Assembly: GCA_037576195.1 (NCBI GenBank) | Contig: CM075102.1 | Span: 8,742,001 to 8,806,000, forward strand | DNA length: 64,000 bases | Reading direction: 5' to 3' | Source: Phytoseiulus persimilis | Taxonomy: Eukaryota; Arthropoda; Arachnida; Mesostigmata; Phytoseiidae | Shown: in pieces, positions 1 through 12,117 of the stretch | How positions within the stretch are numbered: position 1 is the stretch's first letter | Layout of the letters: each line of letters begins with the position of its first letter | Translations under genes and position numbers: made by a program | Notes under the pieces: model-generated | Seen by the model: the letters and a program-made list of their open reading frames with translations, nothing else | Databases searched by the model: none | Told to the model about the DNA's origin: nothing

Positions 1-80
1 TCGTAACATGGTTTCAACACGAAACTACTCTCGTGGAATCCCGATGATTCACGGCGATAGTCACCCTTTCCTCGTTCTAG

Positions 81-469
81 GAAATGGAGCCACAGTTCCA
101 TGAGGACCATCTGGATGCGTTGCTCGAAGACCCACAGGTGCAGGAAGCAATCCTCCATCTGGCGCGGTTCGATGAATGTTTACTGCGCTGTGATGCTTCA
201 CTCGAATCCTCCGAACTGGTTCACTATTTGTATGAACTGAGACATGTCATCAACAGAGCGTTCAAGTGAGCCTCGGATCCCAATATGCAACTCTATGGTT
301 AACGTGGGAAGAACCATCTGTTTCATTCATGAAACGTTCCAGGAATGCGCGCGTGAAAGGTGCGGACCCGAAACTCGCGGAAATGCGCTTGCTCGTGTTT
401 ATCAAGCTCCAGGAGGCTTTGGCTGAAGGCTTACGACTGTTGGGGATTCGTCCATTGAAGAAGATGTGA
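81..469 (+). CDS. RARS2: mitochondrial arginyl-tRNA synthetase, C-terminal exons (partial)
   Basis: Class I aminoacyl-tRNA synthetase that charges mitochondrial tRNA-Arg; only the C-terminal anticodon-binding part is here. Two exons are proposed: 81-265, after a pyrimidine-rich acceptor ending at 80, and 343-469, joined across a 77-bp intron (266-342, GTGAGC...CCAG) in matching phase. The peptide has the RFDE...YLYELRHVINRAF helix pattern and ends in LLGIRPLKKM, close to the typical RARS2 ending LLGI.P...M. The cytosolic enzyme ends differently, which is why the mitochondrial paralogue is preferred. The catalytic core lies upstream, outside the window. No poly(A) signal was identified. Confidence 0.8.
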
Positions 470-2250
470 CTGACCTTGTTGTAGGGGTTTTCATGCGCGA
501 TTGGATTAGTATGCATTTTGGTAAATGAATGGAGTTTGAATGAGGCCCGGGTGTTTAGCATTTCGATTCGTGGGCTACCGTTCAGCGCAGATCGGAAGCA
601 CTCCAATGAGAAACAGCTGTCTTTCTACCTAGTATGCTGATGAGTGGAACGAGTCATGATACCTATCTGTAATTTTCAGTCGTTGGACAGCGGGGCGACG
701 TAGTGATGTGGCAAGGTGTTTCTATGTCATTCTATAGCCTCCGGGAGAATTGCTATGCCAAACCATGAGTACTGAGCACAATCCCTCTTATATTCGAGTC
801 AGAGTCCCTACGAAGCCCGCGTACGCGATTCTTCCGCATACGCGAAGAAGACTCATTTTCTACCGAAAGTTGATAAAAACAGGATTCGTTTCATGGCAGA
901 CTTCAATCTAGGCGGTGGGTGAACTTATTCTGACCGCTATGGTGCGTAATAAAAGCTTCGAGGTCGCAGATCACACTGGATCGTCAGCGATTGGAGGAGG
1001 ATAACTTAAGCAAAAAGGGAACTAACTATATCACTCCGCCCACCGGGCCGCTCTTGACCTGGGTCGGCGTCCAAAACTAACACATATTGCAGGAAATGTC
1101 GTCCACTTTCGCGATCACAATCATCGCCCCCCTCTCTGACGTGGAGCTTCGTAACGAACAGCGTTCCCTGAATCTTTTCATACTCCAAGCTTGGAATATC
1201 GGGGAAGGGGGGGGGGGAACTCGCTCAAGCAGCCGAGACCAGGGAGGAATGGGGGAGGAATCTCGGGTCCTACATTTCGACGCGTCGAGCGCGATGAGAG
1301 AGATCGGATGGTGGGCGAGTCTTATGTCTCGGAAAGCGGCGAATCGATTCACGAGTCTATCAGAGGGTGTTCATCGGTCGTATCCCTGGTCCTCGGAGAT
1401 TTCATCACCGCGGAACATTGATACCCGTTTGAAAAATTATCAAGTATAGACTACGTGTCGTTAACTACTCACGAGGTCGAATCATGAATAGTCGTAGTGT
1501 GCAATCGACGAAGCGAGCTATAGAGATTGAACTCGGTGATGGTGCTGAATATTGTGTTCCAAGAAGTGGAGTCTTATGTCGGGGAGCTTTGGACGAAATC
1601 AACCTTGATCGCTCGGAAATAACTTGAGTTGGCAGCCTGCGTGGAACCACGGTGTTCCGATGTATTTGCCCAGCCTTCACGAATGACCTTGCAAGGCCGG
1701 AAGCAGCTCATGTGAACAATGTTCTCTCCTAGGTAAAAACACGGCGCCTTTTTTTCTGCCTGAATCGCTACACGGAACAGTGAGATCGTTCGATTTACAG
1801 GAAACTTGAAGCCAAGTAGAGTTTCCTGCCTGGCCCGAACTGCGGTAGATGCTGAAACCGCTCTGTCTTTTATCGCGATCTTACGATCCCGTCTCGGCAG
1901 AGCGTGCTGACGCGGTGATTGAGAGGTCCGCAGCCCGTATCGTATCTGCAGCATCAGGCTCGGAGACCGGGTCTCAGCCATGCTGTGTAATCGAACGATC
2001 CACGTCAACTTCCAAAACGCTCGACCTGAGTTGAAGCGTACAGGCTTCCATGAGTTTCCCGGATTTGAACGAGGATATCTAAACAGGGAGTGCCATTGAA
2101 CTCCCGCCACTGAAGGTACGAGAGCAACCAGCAGAATGTTACACTCTCGGTCTAGCCATGAGTTGATTCCGCGAGTTTCAAGGCAGTTGAGGTCTCAAGA
2201 TCTGGGGGCCTCTCATCGAAGCACTCGTCCTCTCTCGTCTCCGAGTTCGA
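470..2250. other. intergenic, no supported gene
   Basis: I see no recognisable domain here. Reading frames at 1077-1449 and 1574-2110 occur on both strands and lack matching splice signals or family features. A 12-13 nt run of G sits near 1205-1218. Confidence 0.4.
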
Positions 2251-2862
2251 TCAGACTAATGTCCCGAAAGCCCCGTTCGTAGGGCGCTCAGGATGCATGG
2301 ATTTGCAGTCATTGCTTCCGATCCAGCCGAGGATCCCGATCATCAGCTCGGCACGTCCCGATACCCATCGATATTTACCTAATGCAAGCTGCTCAGCGAC
2401 GTGGAAGTCGAAATTTCGGCATGATCGAGGGCACGGAAGGGGATTCGTTCGCTGAACAACAGAGAACAGCTCTACGCGTGGCGCCATCGCAATGACGGAA
2501 TAATTTACACTGGCCATTGTTGCCGCAGTCGATCTGTATGGCTCTCTGAGCTGTGCTGACTGGTTGAGGAGCTGTGGCGCTTCGCGAGCTTGTGAATATG
2601 CGTAATATCGACTCCAGCCTCTAGTTGAACGTTGTCGGTAACGATTCCATGGAACGATTGCCATATATCTACCTCGGTTTGAGTAGTAACTCACCATTCG
2701 TTCGGGCCGCATTCCCATGCGAACCATGTTGGCATGCCATTGATGGTACTGCAGCTGAAGGGCTTGCAGTTTTGTCAACGGAGAAATTGGAGGAAGTCTT
2801 CGCGGTAGAAGGGGCACAAGCGGATGCGGCAGAGACCGCAGCACGTCTCTGGGATTGAGCAT
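2251..2862 (-). CDS. hypothetical protein or N-terminal exon
   Basis: A 203-codon frame starts at a real ATG (2862). The first 56 codons look the most coding-like: they are rich in Leu, Pro and Arg and end at a good donor (GTGAGT, intron side starting at 2694). The true gene may therefore be a first exon 2695-2862 that splices onward, with the rest of the frame being intron. There is no signal peptide, membrane segment or known motif. No partner exon downstream was found. I do not recognise the product. Confidence 0.28.
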   Translation of the reverse strand: MLNPRDVLRSLPHPLVPLLPRRLPPISPLTKLQALQLQYHQWHANMVRMGMRPERMVSYYSNRGRYMAIVPWNRYRQRSTRGWSRYYAYSQAREAPQLLNQSAQLREPYRSTAATMASVNYSVIAMAPRVELFSVVQRTNPLPCPRSCRNFDFHVAEQLALGKYRWVSGRAELMIGILGWIGSNDCKSMHPERPTNGAFGTLV

Positions 2863-4636
2863 CGCAGTTCTGTTCCGGCTGGAAACGGTTGGATCACTCC
2901 GAATTCAACCGCTCTTCACTCTTCCCTCGAATTCAGTGGTTGCACAGCCGACACTCTTGAACTCTCCACACGGTCAGATTTCGAGGAGATGATCCAGCTT
3001 CTGATGTTCGTTGCGAAGTGTATTTCAGCTTATTCCAGACTCTTTGTATGCGGGGGTAATCGATGAGCTCTCCACGGGATCCAAAGACTCAGATATCTCG
3101 CAGTCCTCTGATCGCTCTGGTTTCACGACACTCTACTTGGACGTCTCCTCACTAAGAATGCGAAGGAGTGGATTTCGGGTCAAAGCACGCGCTGTGTGTG
3201 CTATTTCCGTGTATTTCTGGGCGCGTGAAGCTGTCCTCGACGACACTTCCAAGCTCACTTGAATAAATTATTCATAAAAACGCACACGAGAGGAGAAGCC
3301 ATGCAAGCCGATCCAATCACACAAACTGAAGCATCACCAGGCCCACGAAAACAGGCAGCCGAATCTTCAGTTGTGAGAACACACAAGAGAGCTCAGGCGA
3401 ATTCCGGAGATTCTTTGAAGCTCGGAAAATCTGTACTCCGACTTCTATCGCTGTGGCGGCGTTACTGCAGATGTGACACTCTCACAAAAAATCACAAAAT
3501 ACCGCCGTTCGCTGGAAGCGGATCCACAGCAACAGTCCTCGAAGAAACTTCCAGCTGGTCGACTGACTGCCTGACTGGCTTACTTGCTTGCTTGGATGTT
3601 GGACTGCCTTCTCTAGACTAGCAGAACGAGCCGCTATGCACCTAGACACAACGCTCCTAGGCTCCTGCCGGGCGCCGCCGAGGGCCGTTCTGGTCAAACG
3701 TCGCCACTTACCTAGCTGTCAGAGCACTGCTTCAAGTTGTGACAACCGGTGCTGAGTTGCTCCATCGGTGCAAGCGAGTGTGGATGGGCTCTCGTGAAGC
3801 GATCCGTGATGACGATCCTGATGCTGAATGCATTTTCAAGCAGTTTCACTAGCATGACGACAGCCAAAACGCGTACCCGGTCGAACCGGATCAGCCACAG
3901 AACGGCAGCTCGCGACGGCGCTTTTTGAGTTGAACCGTTCGGACTAGAATACTCCCACACGAGAGTTTCCTACGTGTGAACAGTTGCAGCTTCCCCGATT
4001 GCGAGTAGTCAGTTGTTCGGTGATGTGTAGGTCGATTTCAGCTAGTTTCGATGTTTCCGTTGTAGTTGTCGTGAACTTTGCACGAAAGATTTCTAACCCT
4101 GTAAAGAGAAGCAACTCAGGGGGCTCTAGACGCTTCTTGTGGCCGAGACCGACTATAGCCTTTCCGAGCAAGATCTTGTTATCGATTGATTCCGATAGGC
4201 AAGTTGATGGACCCGCACGCTGACGCGTGAGCCGGTCACAGGTCTATCAACAAGAAACACAAAGATTGAGTTCTGATCGTGTTTGAGCCGGGATGCTTAG
4301 CGAGAGGTTCTTGGAGCTTCCCAGCCTCGGTTTTTTCTTTCGTTGATTCTGGTCTCGATTCGAAGCGAACGTTTTCCGTTTTTCTTCAGTGACATTCCGT
4401 TAGAACGAACAATCACTAACACGTTTCGTAGCGTTCTTCCGAATCGTGTTGGATGGGAGACTTGGCGGAGATACTAAAGAAATCTATGTTCCGAACGCCC
4501 TCCTTGAGCTCGGGTACGAGTGAATTTCCATCAAATCAATACCAAGAGATTTCACCGACAATGTATAAGACCTCTGAGATTTATGTTCGGTGAATCTCAC
4601 TCTGCCTACCCCCGGAGGAAAACTCAATTCTCAGCA

Positions 4637-4966
4637 TTAGCATCTAAGTCGACAGAATTGTTGAAATCCCTTTGGAAATCGAATGATGAGATGGGGTCGG
4701 ACGATCGTCCGTTTCGAATCCCTCCAGGCTCTCAGCTTTCCGCTGGAGCTAGGAACGTGTTCGCCTGTTCCCGCCATTTCGAGGGATATCTGAGCTTTCT
4801 TGGAGTACTCGGATAGCTCACGCTCTTCTTCAGCAAACTCCGATTCCTCTCGTGATGACACTCGCTGTTCTTCACTGTTCTGGGAATGCGAAAGGAGTTC
4901 GTCCGGGAAAATTCCGGAGGAGTTCGTCGAGAAATTAGGAGAGTAAGATGAAAGTGAAATAACCAT
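4637..4966 (-). CDS. hypothetical small protein, 109 aa
   Basis: An intact ATG-to-stop frame. Its first half is rich in Ser and Glu (a stretch of Glu/Ser near residues 32-55 could be helical or disordered) and its C-terminal part is basic. No domain is recognised. It lies upstream of, and divergent from, the kinase gene at 5338. It could be a chance frame; the even codon use and the ATG start are the only support. Confidence 0.25.
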   Translation of the reverse strand: MVISLSSYSPNFSTNSSGIFPDELLSHSQNSEEQRVSSREESEFAEEERELSEYSKKAQISLEMAGTGEHVPSSSGKLRAWRDSKRTIVRPHLIIRFPKGFQQFCRLRC

Positions 4967-5337
4967 CGCTTAGATTCCGAAGCTCATACGCTGGATTCCT
5001 GGGCGCAGCTCGACGCTCAATTCAGTTAGCTTTATTAGGTTTCTCCAGGACCTCATCAGAGAACTTTCCAGCGAAAGTCATCCTCTGTGAGAGATACTCA
5101 TGTATCGCGTCTCGGTGACTCTCGACTTTCTCCCAGGGTGGATCTCTCAACTCATGGAGCGGAAATTCCGGAATATGAACATTTATTTCCTACGAGCATC
5201 CTGGCAAGGGGCATCGCTTTTCGCGAGACAAGCGCCCGCTCATTCAGCAAGGGAGGCTCACAGCTAGAAACTTTCCACCGATGTACATCAAAATTCGTTC
5301 ACGGGGTTGGCCTGCGACTTACACCGGGAAGACAACG

Positions 5338-6537
5338 ATGGGGAAGCTTTGCTCCTGTTTCAAATTTGGGAACCGAAGGAGAGAAAGAGTCGAGCCAGGC
5401 GCAGAAGCTGTAGAGTTGAAACCGACCTGTGAACAACCATCAAAGAGAGCGGTAAACGCAGAACCCGAGCCACAAATCGGACAACCCATCGATCTCGAAA
5501 TAAGGAGAAGTGCTCAGGAAGCGTACAAGACTTATCTAAAGAGCCTGAGTAAAGACGTCAGGTGGAGGTTGGATAATTGTGATTGTCCCAAAGAAGATAT
5601 CTCCCAGTTTGAAATTCGTGGATGTCTAGGAAAAGGATCGTTCGGAATCGTGGTGGTGGCCAAGTACTCGAAGGACGGCCAGGACTACGCCGTCAAGATA
5701 CAGCGCAAGGAGGCAGTCGAGCGCAACTTTAGAATCCGAGATGTGATTCGGGAGAAGTATCTCCAGTACGCGGCATCAGGCATCTTCGTGGTAGAAGTGA
5801 AGTTCACCTGGCAAGACGCTACCAACTTATATATGATGCTGGAATATTCGGCCTACGGTGACTTCGCCCGATGCGTCCTGTGCAACGAGAATTGGGAGGC
5901 AACGGAGGAAAATGTCAAAGTATATGCGGCTCAGATTGTTCTTGGGTTGGAGTTTCTCCACAGCAACGATATAATCCTGCGAGATCTAAAACCGGAAAAC
6001 TGCATTGTTTTCCCTGACGGGTATCTGAAGTTGAGCGATTTCGGTCTCGCGAAGGCGTCGAAGGGCAACACTTACACCAGCTGTGGTACTCTCTCATACA
6101 TGGCGCCGGAGTTGGTCCTGAACAAAGGGCACAGGACAGCCGTCGATTGGTGGGCGTTCGGCGTCATGATCTTCGAGATGCTGCATGGGAGGCTCCCGTT
6201 CTACGTGTCGAGGAAAGAGGAATTGACCAAGAGTAACATAATAAGCGGAACTTACGAATTCGATCCAAGCCTTGATCTCAGCAGCAATGTGCGATGCCTC
6301 GTCGAGCAACTGCTGCAAGTCTCGCCTGCCATGCGGCTCGGGAATCTCGCTGATAAAGCTGATGACGTGAAGCTGCATCCGTGGTTCAGCGATATCAACT
6401 TCGATCACGTCCTTAAAAGAAAGTACAAGATTGACTTCGAGTGCGAACCTCTGGTTCCGGAGAAAGTCGATGATATGACCGTTTACGGAGAGCAAAGGTT
6501 GGACGATCCTCACGCGCTCGCTTTCGAATCCTTCTGA
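5338..6537 (+). CDS. AGC-family Ser/Thr protein kinase, PKA catalytic-subunit-like, single exon
   Basis: Phosphorylates Ser/Thr of protein substrates, probably at a membrane. Start: the ATG at 5338 (A at -3, G at +4) gives 399 aa beginning MGKLCSCF, a fitting N-myristoylation plus palmitoylation signal. An in-frame ATG at 5281 would bury that signal. Visible landmarks: Gly loop GKGSFG (98-103), ATP Lys in YAVKI (120), alpha-C Glu (139), catalytic loop LRDLKPEN (Asp 216), DFG (234-236), activation-loop Thr 247 in the PKA-like context NTYTSCGT, then APEL and DWWAFGV. The chain ends FESF, the FxxF C-tail motif that in PKA closes the hydrophobic pocket. Oddities: LRD replaces HRD/YRD, and the gene has no intron while most neighbours have several, so it may be a retrocopy that stayed functional. 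PKA-C paralogue versus another AGC member is not settled. Confidence 0.85.
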   Translation: MGKLCSCFKFGNRRRERVEPGAEAVELKPTCEQPSKRAVNAEPEPQIGQPIDLEIRRSAQEAYKTYLKSLSKDVRWRLDNCDCPKEDISQFEIRGCLGKGSFGIVVVAKYSKDGQDYAVKIQRKEAVERNFRIRDVIREKYLQYAASGIFVVEVKFTWQDATNLYMMLEYSAYGDFARCVLCNENWEATEENVKVYAAQIVLGLEFLHSNDIILRDLKPENCIVFPDGYLKLSDFGLAKASKGNTYTSCGTLSYMAPELVLNKGHRTAVDWWAFGVMIFEMLHGRLPFYVSRKEELTKSNIISGTYEFDPSLDLSSNVRCLVEQLLQVSPAMRLGNLADKADDVKLHPWFSDINFDHVLKRKYKIDFECEPLVPEKVDDMTVYGEQRLDDPHALAFESF

Positions 6538-7850
6538 TTCCATTCACGAGTCCATCGGTGATTGTCTTGGAAACTATCATGCGATGCTCTTCCTGTATGA
6601 AAAATGAATGAGTTGATGAAAGCGAATGTTTGCTCTCTATAGAGGGTCTTTTTCGAACTCTGCTCAGTGTAATCACCCTGAAACGCTATTTCGTGTCCTG
6701 AGAGACGGTGAGGCGGTCGAGGGCTCGACCCGGGTTCATTTCCGCCGTTAACAGGAATTCCATCTTGGATTCACGGCTCACGATGCAAACCGTAATCGGT
6801 TGCGAGACCCCGATAGCTCCATTCAGACTTCCAGGATCATCAGCGAACCTGCGATTTCCCTTCCCAGGCAGCGGATTCTCGGAGGCATTCGCGAAAAGCT
6901 CGTTCTGCGTGTACTCCGGACTTGACCCTTCCACGCCGAGAGTAGTGGACAAGAAAACTCAGTCGAGGAGGTCTCACGTCTACGTTGACAGAAACCCGAA
7001 TCATCAGCTGCTATTGTCGACTTGACAACGGGGGCGAAACGGAGTGTATCGCCTGCTGTTCAACAAAGGCGTCCCACGCTCAAGGAATCTGGGGAGAACG
7101 GTTACCCCGGCATTAATCGTCGAAACTTAATTTCCGCAGCTCGTTGCGGGTCCAGTATAAAGGTCTTCACAGGCGAAGGGTTCCCACATCAAACTCGATG
7201 AGGAGGAATCCCTTTCATCGTGGGACTCTTTTCCTCGAAAGGCTGGTCACAAACAATCCGTCGAGCTCCTCACTTCGAAGACTAGAGTGAAGCTTAGCGT
7301 GTACGCCAGATCCTGAGGTGAGCCTAAACAAGCAGTGTTACTGAAACGAGACTGAATCCTTGAAGAAGTGCTCAACCGAAGAGGCGGGAGATTTTCTGCA
7401 ACGATCGCCACCGCATCCAACTTGACGATGGGGTGGAAAATTGGAAATTCGAAGCTCGAGTGGGTTCGACTGGGTCACCCGAGTTTACGGAAGTTATCGA
7501 GCTCAACCAAGATCGAATATTTGATCCATAACTGAAGCAGCCATATGTATCTATCGAAATACACGTGACTTTCCTTGTCTCAGCTCGCATCCGGAAGCAT
7601 CGCCGGTATCGGGTCGATGCGTGAGCCGAGAGTCCTTCCAGCGAGCTGGCGGATCTGAACTCGCGCTTCGAGAGAGTGCGCATAACTGTCCTAATCTGTG
7701 AAGGTTATGCCACTTCCGGAATCGGAACTCATCATTCGAGAGAACCGAAGCTGGAGCGACTCAAGACGAGCTGAATTTCTCCCCTGAAGTTGCGACCTGC
7801 TCCACTTTGGGAAACCACTCTCGGGATTCAACCGATCGGATCTGCTCGAA
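6538..7850. other. intergenic, no supported gene
   Basis: Frames on both strands are short and mirror each other. I see no domain, repeat or poly(A) signal that I would defend. Confidence 0.35.
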
Positions 7851-8101
7851 ATGATGACGGCAGAGCCCGGTGCCAGAACGAGGAACAAGCAGTTTGAGCA
7901 AACAAACACTGTCCGGAGAGCAGACGGTGAAAAGCCCTGCGAGTGTCAGGGTACTGTGATTGCCCGAAGGATGATCACAGTCGAATGCAAGTCCGAGAAG
8001 AACGAGGTAAAGGCTCTTCCGGAATCGTATAAGTCACTAGCGACTCAATGGGAGACAAGGGATACGCTCTCGGAATTCAGCGACGGTCATTCTATGAGCG
8101 G
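7851..8101 (+). CDS. candidate N-terminal exon, unrecognised gene
   Basis: An ATG-initiated frame encodes a hydrophilic, charged peptide (MMTAEPGARTRNKQ...) of about 83 residues and runs into a consensus splice donor (GTGAGT at 8102). It contains a single close Cys pair (CEC) and no membrane segment. The next exon was not found. The antisense frame is also open, so strand choice rests on the ATG and the donor. Function unknown. Confidence 0.3.
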
Positions 8102-8220
8102 GTGAGTTAGCTCGAGAACGACAGCAGATTCAGCGTGCTGCATCCAAAGCCGCAATTTTAGAGAACTTTGAAGAAGTTAGACCGAAACAAACTCATCGCG
8201 TATTCCGGCTATGCATCTGA

Positions 8221-8668
8221 TCACAAGAAAGAGGATCGATCATATAGGCTTCGATATCGATCAACTATCATGTCATGAGGTAACTCCCTCCCCATCCGTC
8301 TATTCGAACTCGCCAAAGTAAACTGCGACGGATGGAACTCGTGTTGCCCAAGCCGCTCGAGTGTTTCCAGGGTCCCGTGCTCGAGCTGACCGGTTTGAAT
8401 CGTGTTCCGCTGGTTGAGGAATCCTTGCTTCTCTAAGAACCACCCGACTCCATCTTTTGCCCATGTGTCACGACCACGATGCTCACTCCGCATCGATTCC
8501 GTCCGCAAAGCGTAAACTCGCTCTCCGATCAATAGTATGTATCGAGGATTGAGAGTGATTGAGCGCCTACTCCCATTGTTGCCTCCATTCCGTCGAACGA
8601 ACGCGGGAAAAATAGTTTGAGAGAACCTCAGAACTCTAGTTCGATCCGGATGTGCTATTGTTTCTTCC
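8221..8668 (-). CDS. candidate terminal exon, unrecognised gene
   Basis: A frame of about 148 codons is open from an acceptor-like site (GCTAG before 8668) to a stop at 8221. It lacks an early ATG, so it would be an internal or terminal exon. The peptide is Arg/Glu-rich with some hydrophobic strands (for example RYILLIGERVYAL) and no Cys. No family is recognised. It lies downstream of the chitinase 3' end on the same strand but is too far away to be part of it with any confidence. Confidence 0.28.
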
Positions 8669-9070
8669 TAGCAGGAGGCATGTTTCGGAGCTTACTCGAA
8701 AGCGCTCTTGGTCTAGCATACGGACAATTTCACAACAGGATAAGTCTTGGACGATTCGGTGCGTTTTCAGCCAGGCCACAGTGATCTGGAACCCTCGAAG
8801 TGTATACATGGAGTGCTCCACTCGCGGATGCAACACGATCCACACGTTTCTCTGTGTAAAGCAGGCAAGCCATGCAGCTAATGCCGCCGCCCTCCTCATT
8901 AGGAAGTCGTTCTTTCGCCGCTTTCGCAAAACTGGCTTTTCCTACTCCCATCATCATCCCGAGTCACCGACTGAGCGAGCAATATAGTTGGCAGGCTGGA
9001 AGGAGTCGGCTCCGAGCCTAGCGAGTTGCTCATGTTCCAGAGTTATTCGGAATCGATTCTGGATTCTTCT

Positions 9071-9076
9071 TTTATT
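9071..9076 (-). promoter_or_regulatory. poly(A) signal of the chitinase gene
   Basis: AATAAA on the minus strand (TTTATT on plus), about 34 bp past the chitinase stop codon. Confidence 0.6.
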
Positions 9077-9109
9077 GCTTCATCAATTTCCTGGATAGTA
9101 AGCGCAACT

Positions 9110-10962
9110 CTATCCTTGAGCGTCCGGACAGCCGGCGGGCAACTTCGGTTCGACGGCGGAGGGCCAATTGCAGGCATTCACGTTGTAGTCGAAGATCAGT
9201 CCACCAGGACATGACATTTCGTATGGTCGCCCGTGGGAGCAACGGATGTATTTGGAGCAACGTGTAGCGTGAGGAACGTATTCTCGTCCAGAGCTGCAGT
9301 CAGGAGTGGGTCCGGGGTTGGGTCTAGGAGTCGGAGCCGGGGTAGGGGTGGGCTGAGGCCTCACAGTAGTCCTGAAAGATGAGAGAGGGAAACAGTCAGG
9401 TAGAAGTCAGCTTTGAGAGTACCAAACTTTCAAGCTCAAGAAATCTCGCCCTCCCCTGCCTCTGTGGAAGAGGAAGGGACTGAATCCATTCGAGCTACTC
9501 ACGGGGAGGGTTGAGGTCTGTTGTCGTCATCGTCGTCATCGTCTTCGCTGGAATCTCCCCCGAGACCCTTGGAAACAGCGTTGGCGAGAGGGAACTTCCC
9601 GCCCCCACAAACACCAGACTGATCATCGAGCTCGATGGCCCAGACCATGGCGCCGGCATAGCCTTCCTTGTTGATCAAATCTGTCTTGTGCTTGATCCCT
9701 TCGACATCTTCATACCCTACCCATTGGTTACCCCCGAAGGCGTAAGGGCTCTTCATGTTGCTGTCGAAAACTCGTTTCCAGCCGCGGTTGTTGATTCTGT
9801 CACAGATCTCGAAGTAGAAAAGGCTTCCTCCCTCCTGTGAGACTTCACCAGGCTGACCCACGCTAGCGGCAGCGCCGAGGCCGTTACTACTAGGATTTGA
9901 GAGAGTGAAGGATTTTCCGTAGAAAGCCATTCCCATGACCAATTTGTTCTTGGGAGCTCCAGCTCTGTGCCAAGCTTGCATGACTTGTGACTGGAAAGGT
10001 GGAGGAAAAGCGGTTAGGATCAGGTATTGCAGAGGTGGAGATGGTTCAGTTTTCGAGCGAATCGCAGCGGAGGGTTGACGACAAAACTCACAACGCTGAT
10101 CCCGTCACCGTAGAGCCCGACGTGGTTTCCAGTAACTTGATCCCAGGGACCGCGAAGATCGTAGGACATGACGTTGATGTAGTCTACGTTCTCGGCGATT
10201 TTTGGGACGTCGTAACCGCCATCGATTCTGTACTGAGGTCCCGCCACGGCGATGCTCAAGAGCTTTCCGGAAAGAGCCGAACGCAACTTCTTGAGGAGGG
10301 TGATGAGATTGGTCTTATCGGCAAAACTGGCTCCGCGATCAGTCGCTCCTGGGAACTCCCAGTCGAGGTCGAAACCGTCGAGGTCGTATTTGTCGACGAG
10401 GGCGACCACGGAAGCCACGAATGTGTCGATGCTGTTCGTGTTCCCCGCCATGCGAGAGTACTTGGCCGCGCCTTCCCCCCAGCCGCCGATGGCGACGATG
10501 ACTTTCAGGGCGGGGTTTTTACTTTTGAGCGCGCGCAGCGCACGGAGGTCGCTATCCATCTTCTCTCCATCGAGGGCTTTGACGGTGTTCGAATTTTCGT
10601 CCAGACCCACGAACGAGTAGATGACATGAGTGCAGAGGTTGACGGGAATTTTGTCGATCGTGCCTTTGTGTGGTTCATTACGGTACCTGCAACCATGCAT
10701 CGGCAAATTCTTGATGCGCGGACGTTTCCATTCCAGAGAGCTTTCAATGATCGGTTCTCCGGAATCTATTCCCAGCAGGGGAAAAATGATGGGCGCAGAC
10801 CTACGGAATCTTCATCGCTAGTATCACCAGCCTAAATGAATCGAACTTGTGCATTGAGTGAACTCACACGCCCCAGTACTCCCAGTAGCAGAGGAAAGGC
10901 TTGGCAGCGACGGCGTCGCCCAACACGGCGAGTAAAGTCACTACGGTCAACAATGTTCTCAT
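9110..10962 (-). CDS. secreted GH18 chitinase with CBM14 chitin-binding domain, 479 aa
   Basis: Endochitinase: hydrolyses beta-1,4 GlcNAc bonds of cuticle or gut chitin outside the cell. Four exons join in phase: 10962-10868, 10686-10092, 9990-9503, 9371-9110 (introns 181, 101, 131 bp). The signal peptide MRTLLTVVTLLAVLGDAVA is followed by the first GH18 strand (FLCYWEYWGVYR). The beta-2 motif VIVAIGGWG and the catalytic DGFDLDWE motif (about 135-142, Glu 142 as acid/base) are intact. Also present are MSYDLRGPWD and the late MVWAIELDD strand. An acidic run (SSED then seven Asp) and a Pro/Thr linker lead to a C-terminal CBM14/peritrophin-A domain with the expected six Cys (417-479). The layout is typical of arthropod moulting or gut chitinases. 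No promoter was identified. Confidence 0.93.
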
Positions 10963-12117
10963 GTCTGAGCCTCGACAGCACCTGTGAATTCCGCGTCTGG
11001 AATCGTAGTCTTATGTAGCTTTCGGAGCGCATTTGACCCTGGAGTATAACCTTTGAACCTTACAGTCGTCCATCATTTCTTCAACTGGTGTCAGGCCGAC
11101 ATACGCGAGATGCGCCTGCATGCGCCGAGACTAACCCGGCAGCTCGAGGAATATGCATTGTCGATCAGCCCAGGCCGCCACGTGTAGGGGATCATGAAGC
11201 TAAAAAACTCACGAACCCGAGCAGTGTTGGCCAATTAACCGGATTCCGTGTCCTCCCTCGGCCTGGCATGTCAACAAACCACTTGCCCCACAGGGATCCC
11301 AGTTGCAACTCCGGAAATGCGGAGATTGCGAGTCTCAGATATGTATCATCTTCGATGAAAGAACACACGTAGGCATGGCGCAAACAACTCCCCAGCTCTC
11401 CCTGTGTTCCTTGCAAGGTCGAGTTGGATCGCCGCCGTCCAAAGTAAAGTCTGCAATGTTCGACGGTGGAGATCGATGGCTTTGTTACTCTCATTGTTAC
11501 CTTGCCGCCACATTATCCGGAGCCCGGAGATGGCGGAAAATTCGAGTCATGAGAGTGTTCCAGTCACTTCCGTCCGAGCTCCCGAACCTGCTGAAAACGA
11601 ACTGGAAGTATCCATCAGGCCGTGGAATACTGCGATCGACGAGCCGGGAGAAATCCGTGAACAAGGAGCGAAGGAAAGGGGGGGGGGGGGGTGGAACTTC
11701 GAGCACTGGAGAGAACCGGTTTTGGAAAGCGGTATTTTCGGCGTCCACCCGAGTCCCCACCTGGGGCGTGACACAGACGCCATTGGAGATTGGTTTTCAC
11801 TGACTGCGTTTCTCCCTCAGGAGGACCGCATCGCTCGGACTCGTTTGAGGAAAGAAATAATGTTGAGAGAGCGGAGGAGAAGACTATCCTTGGATCATCC
11901 ATTTCGGAGATCGCCTCCCAGGAGGAGGAGTGCAGATGCTTGACGGAGGGGAGGGAAAACTCATGTTTCGCAGGATGATTGCAACTTTTATTCAGTTCGC
12001 TCAAGCCAATCAAGCGAACCGCATCGGGTGGATTAGGTCGATTCGAAAAACAGAAACCGAGGGTGAGCGCGATCGATCACCGAACCTGGCGTAAGCTGTC
12101 GCAGAAGGAGCCTGAGC
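10963..12117. other. intergenic, no supported gene
   Basis: Presumably holds the chitinase promoter. A run of about 12 G lies near 11680-11691. Overlapping frames at 11303-12013 are open on both strands around this G/C-biased stretch and show no recognisable motif. Confidence 0.35.

Noticed and set aside
1574..2110. 178-codon minus frame
   Set aside because: No ATG-supported domain, biased composition, and the opposite strand is equally open.
6094..6543. 149-codon minus frame
   Set aside because: Antisense shadow of the kinase gene, with no motif.
9511..10835. Long plus frames (109, 282 and 122 codons)
   Set aside because: Antisense shadows of the chitinase exons.
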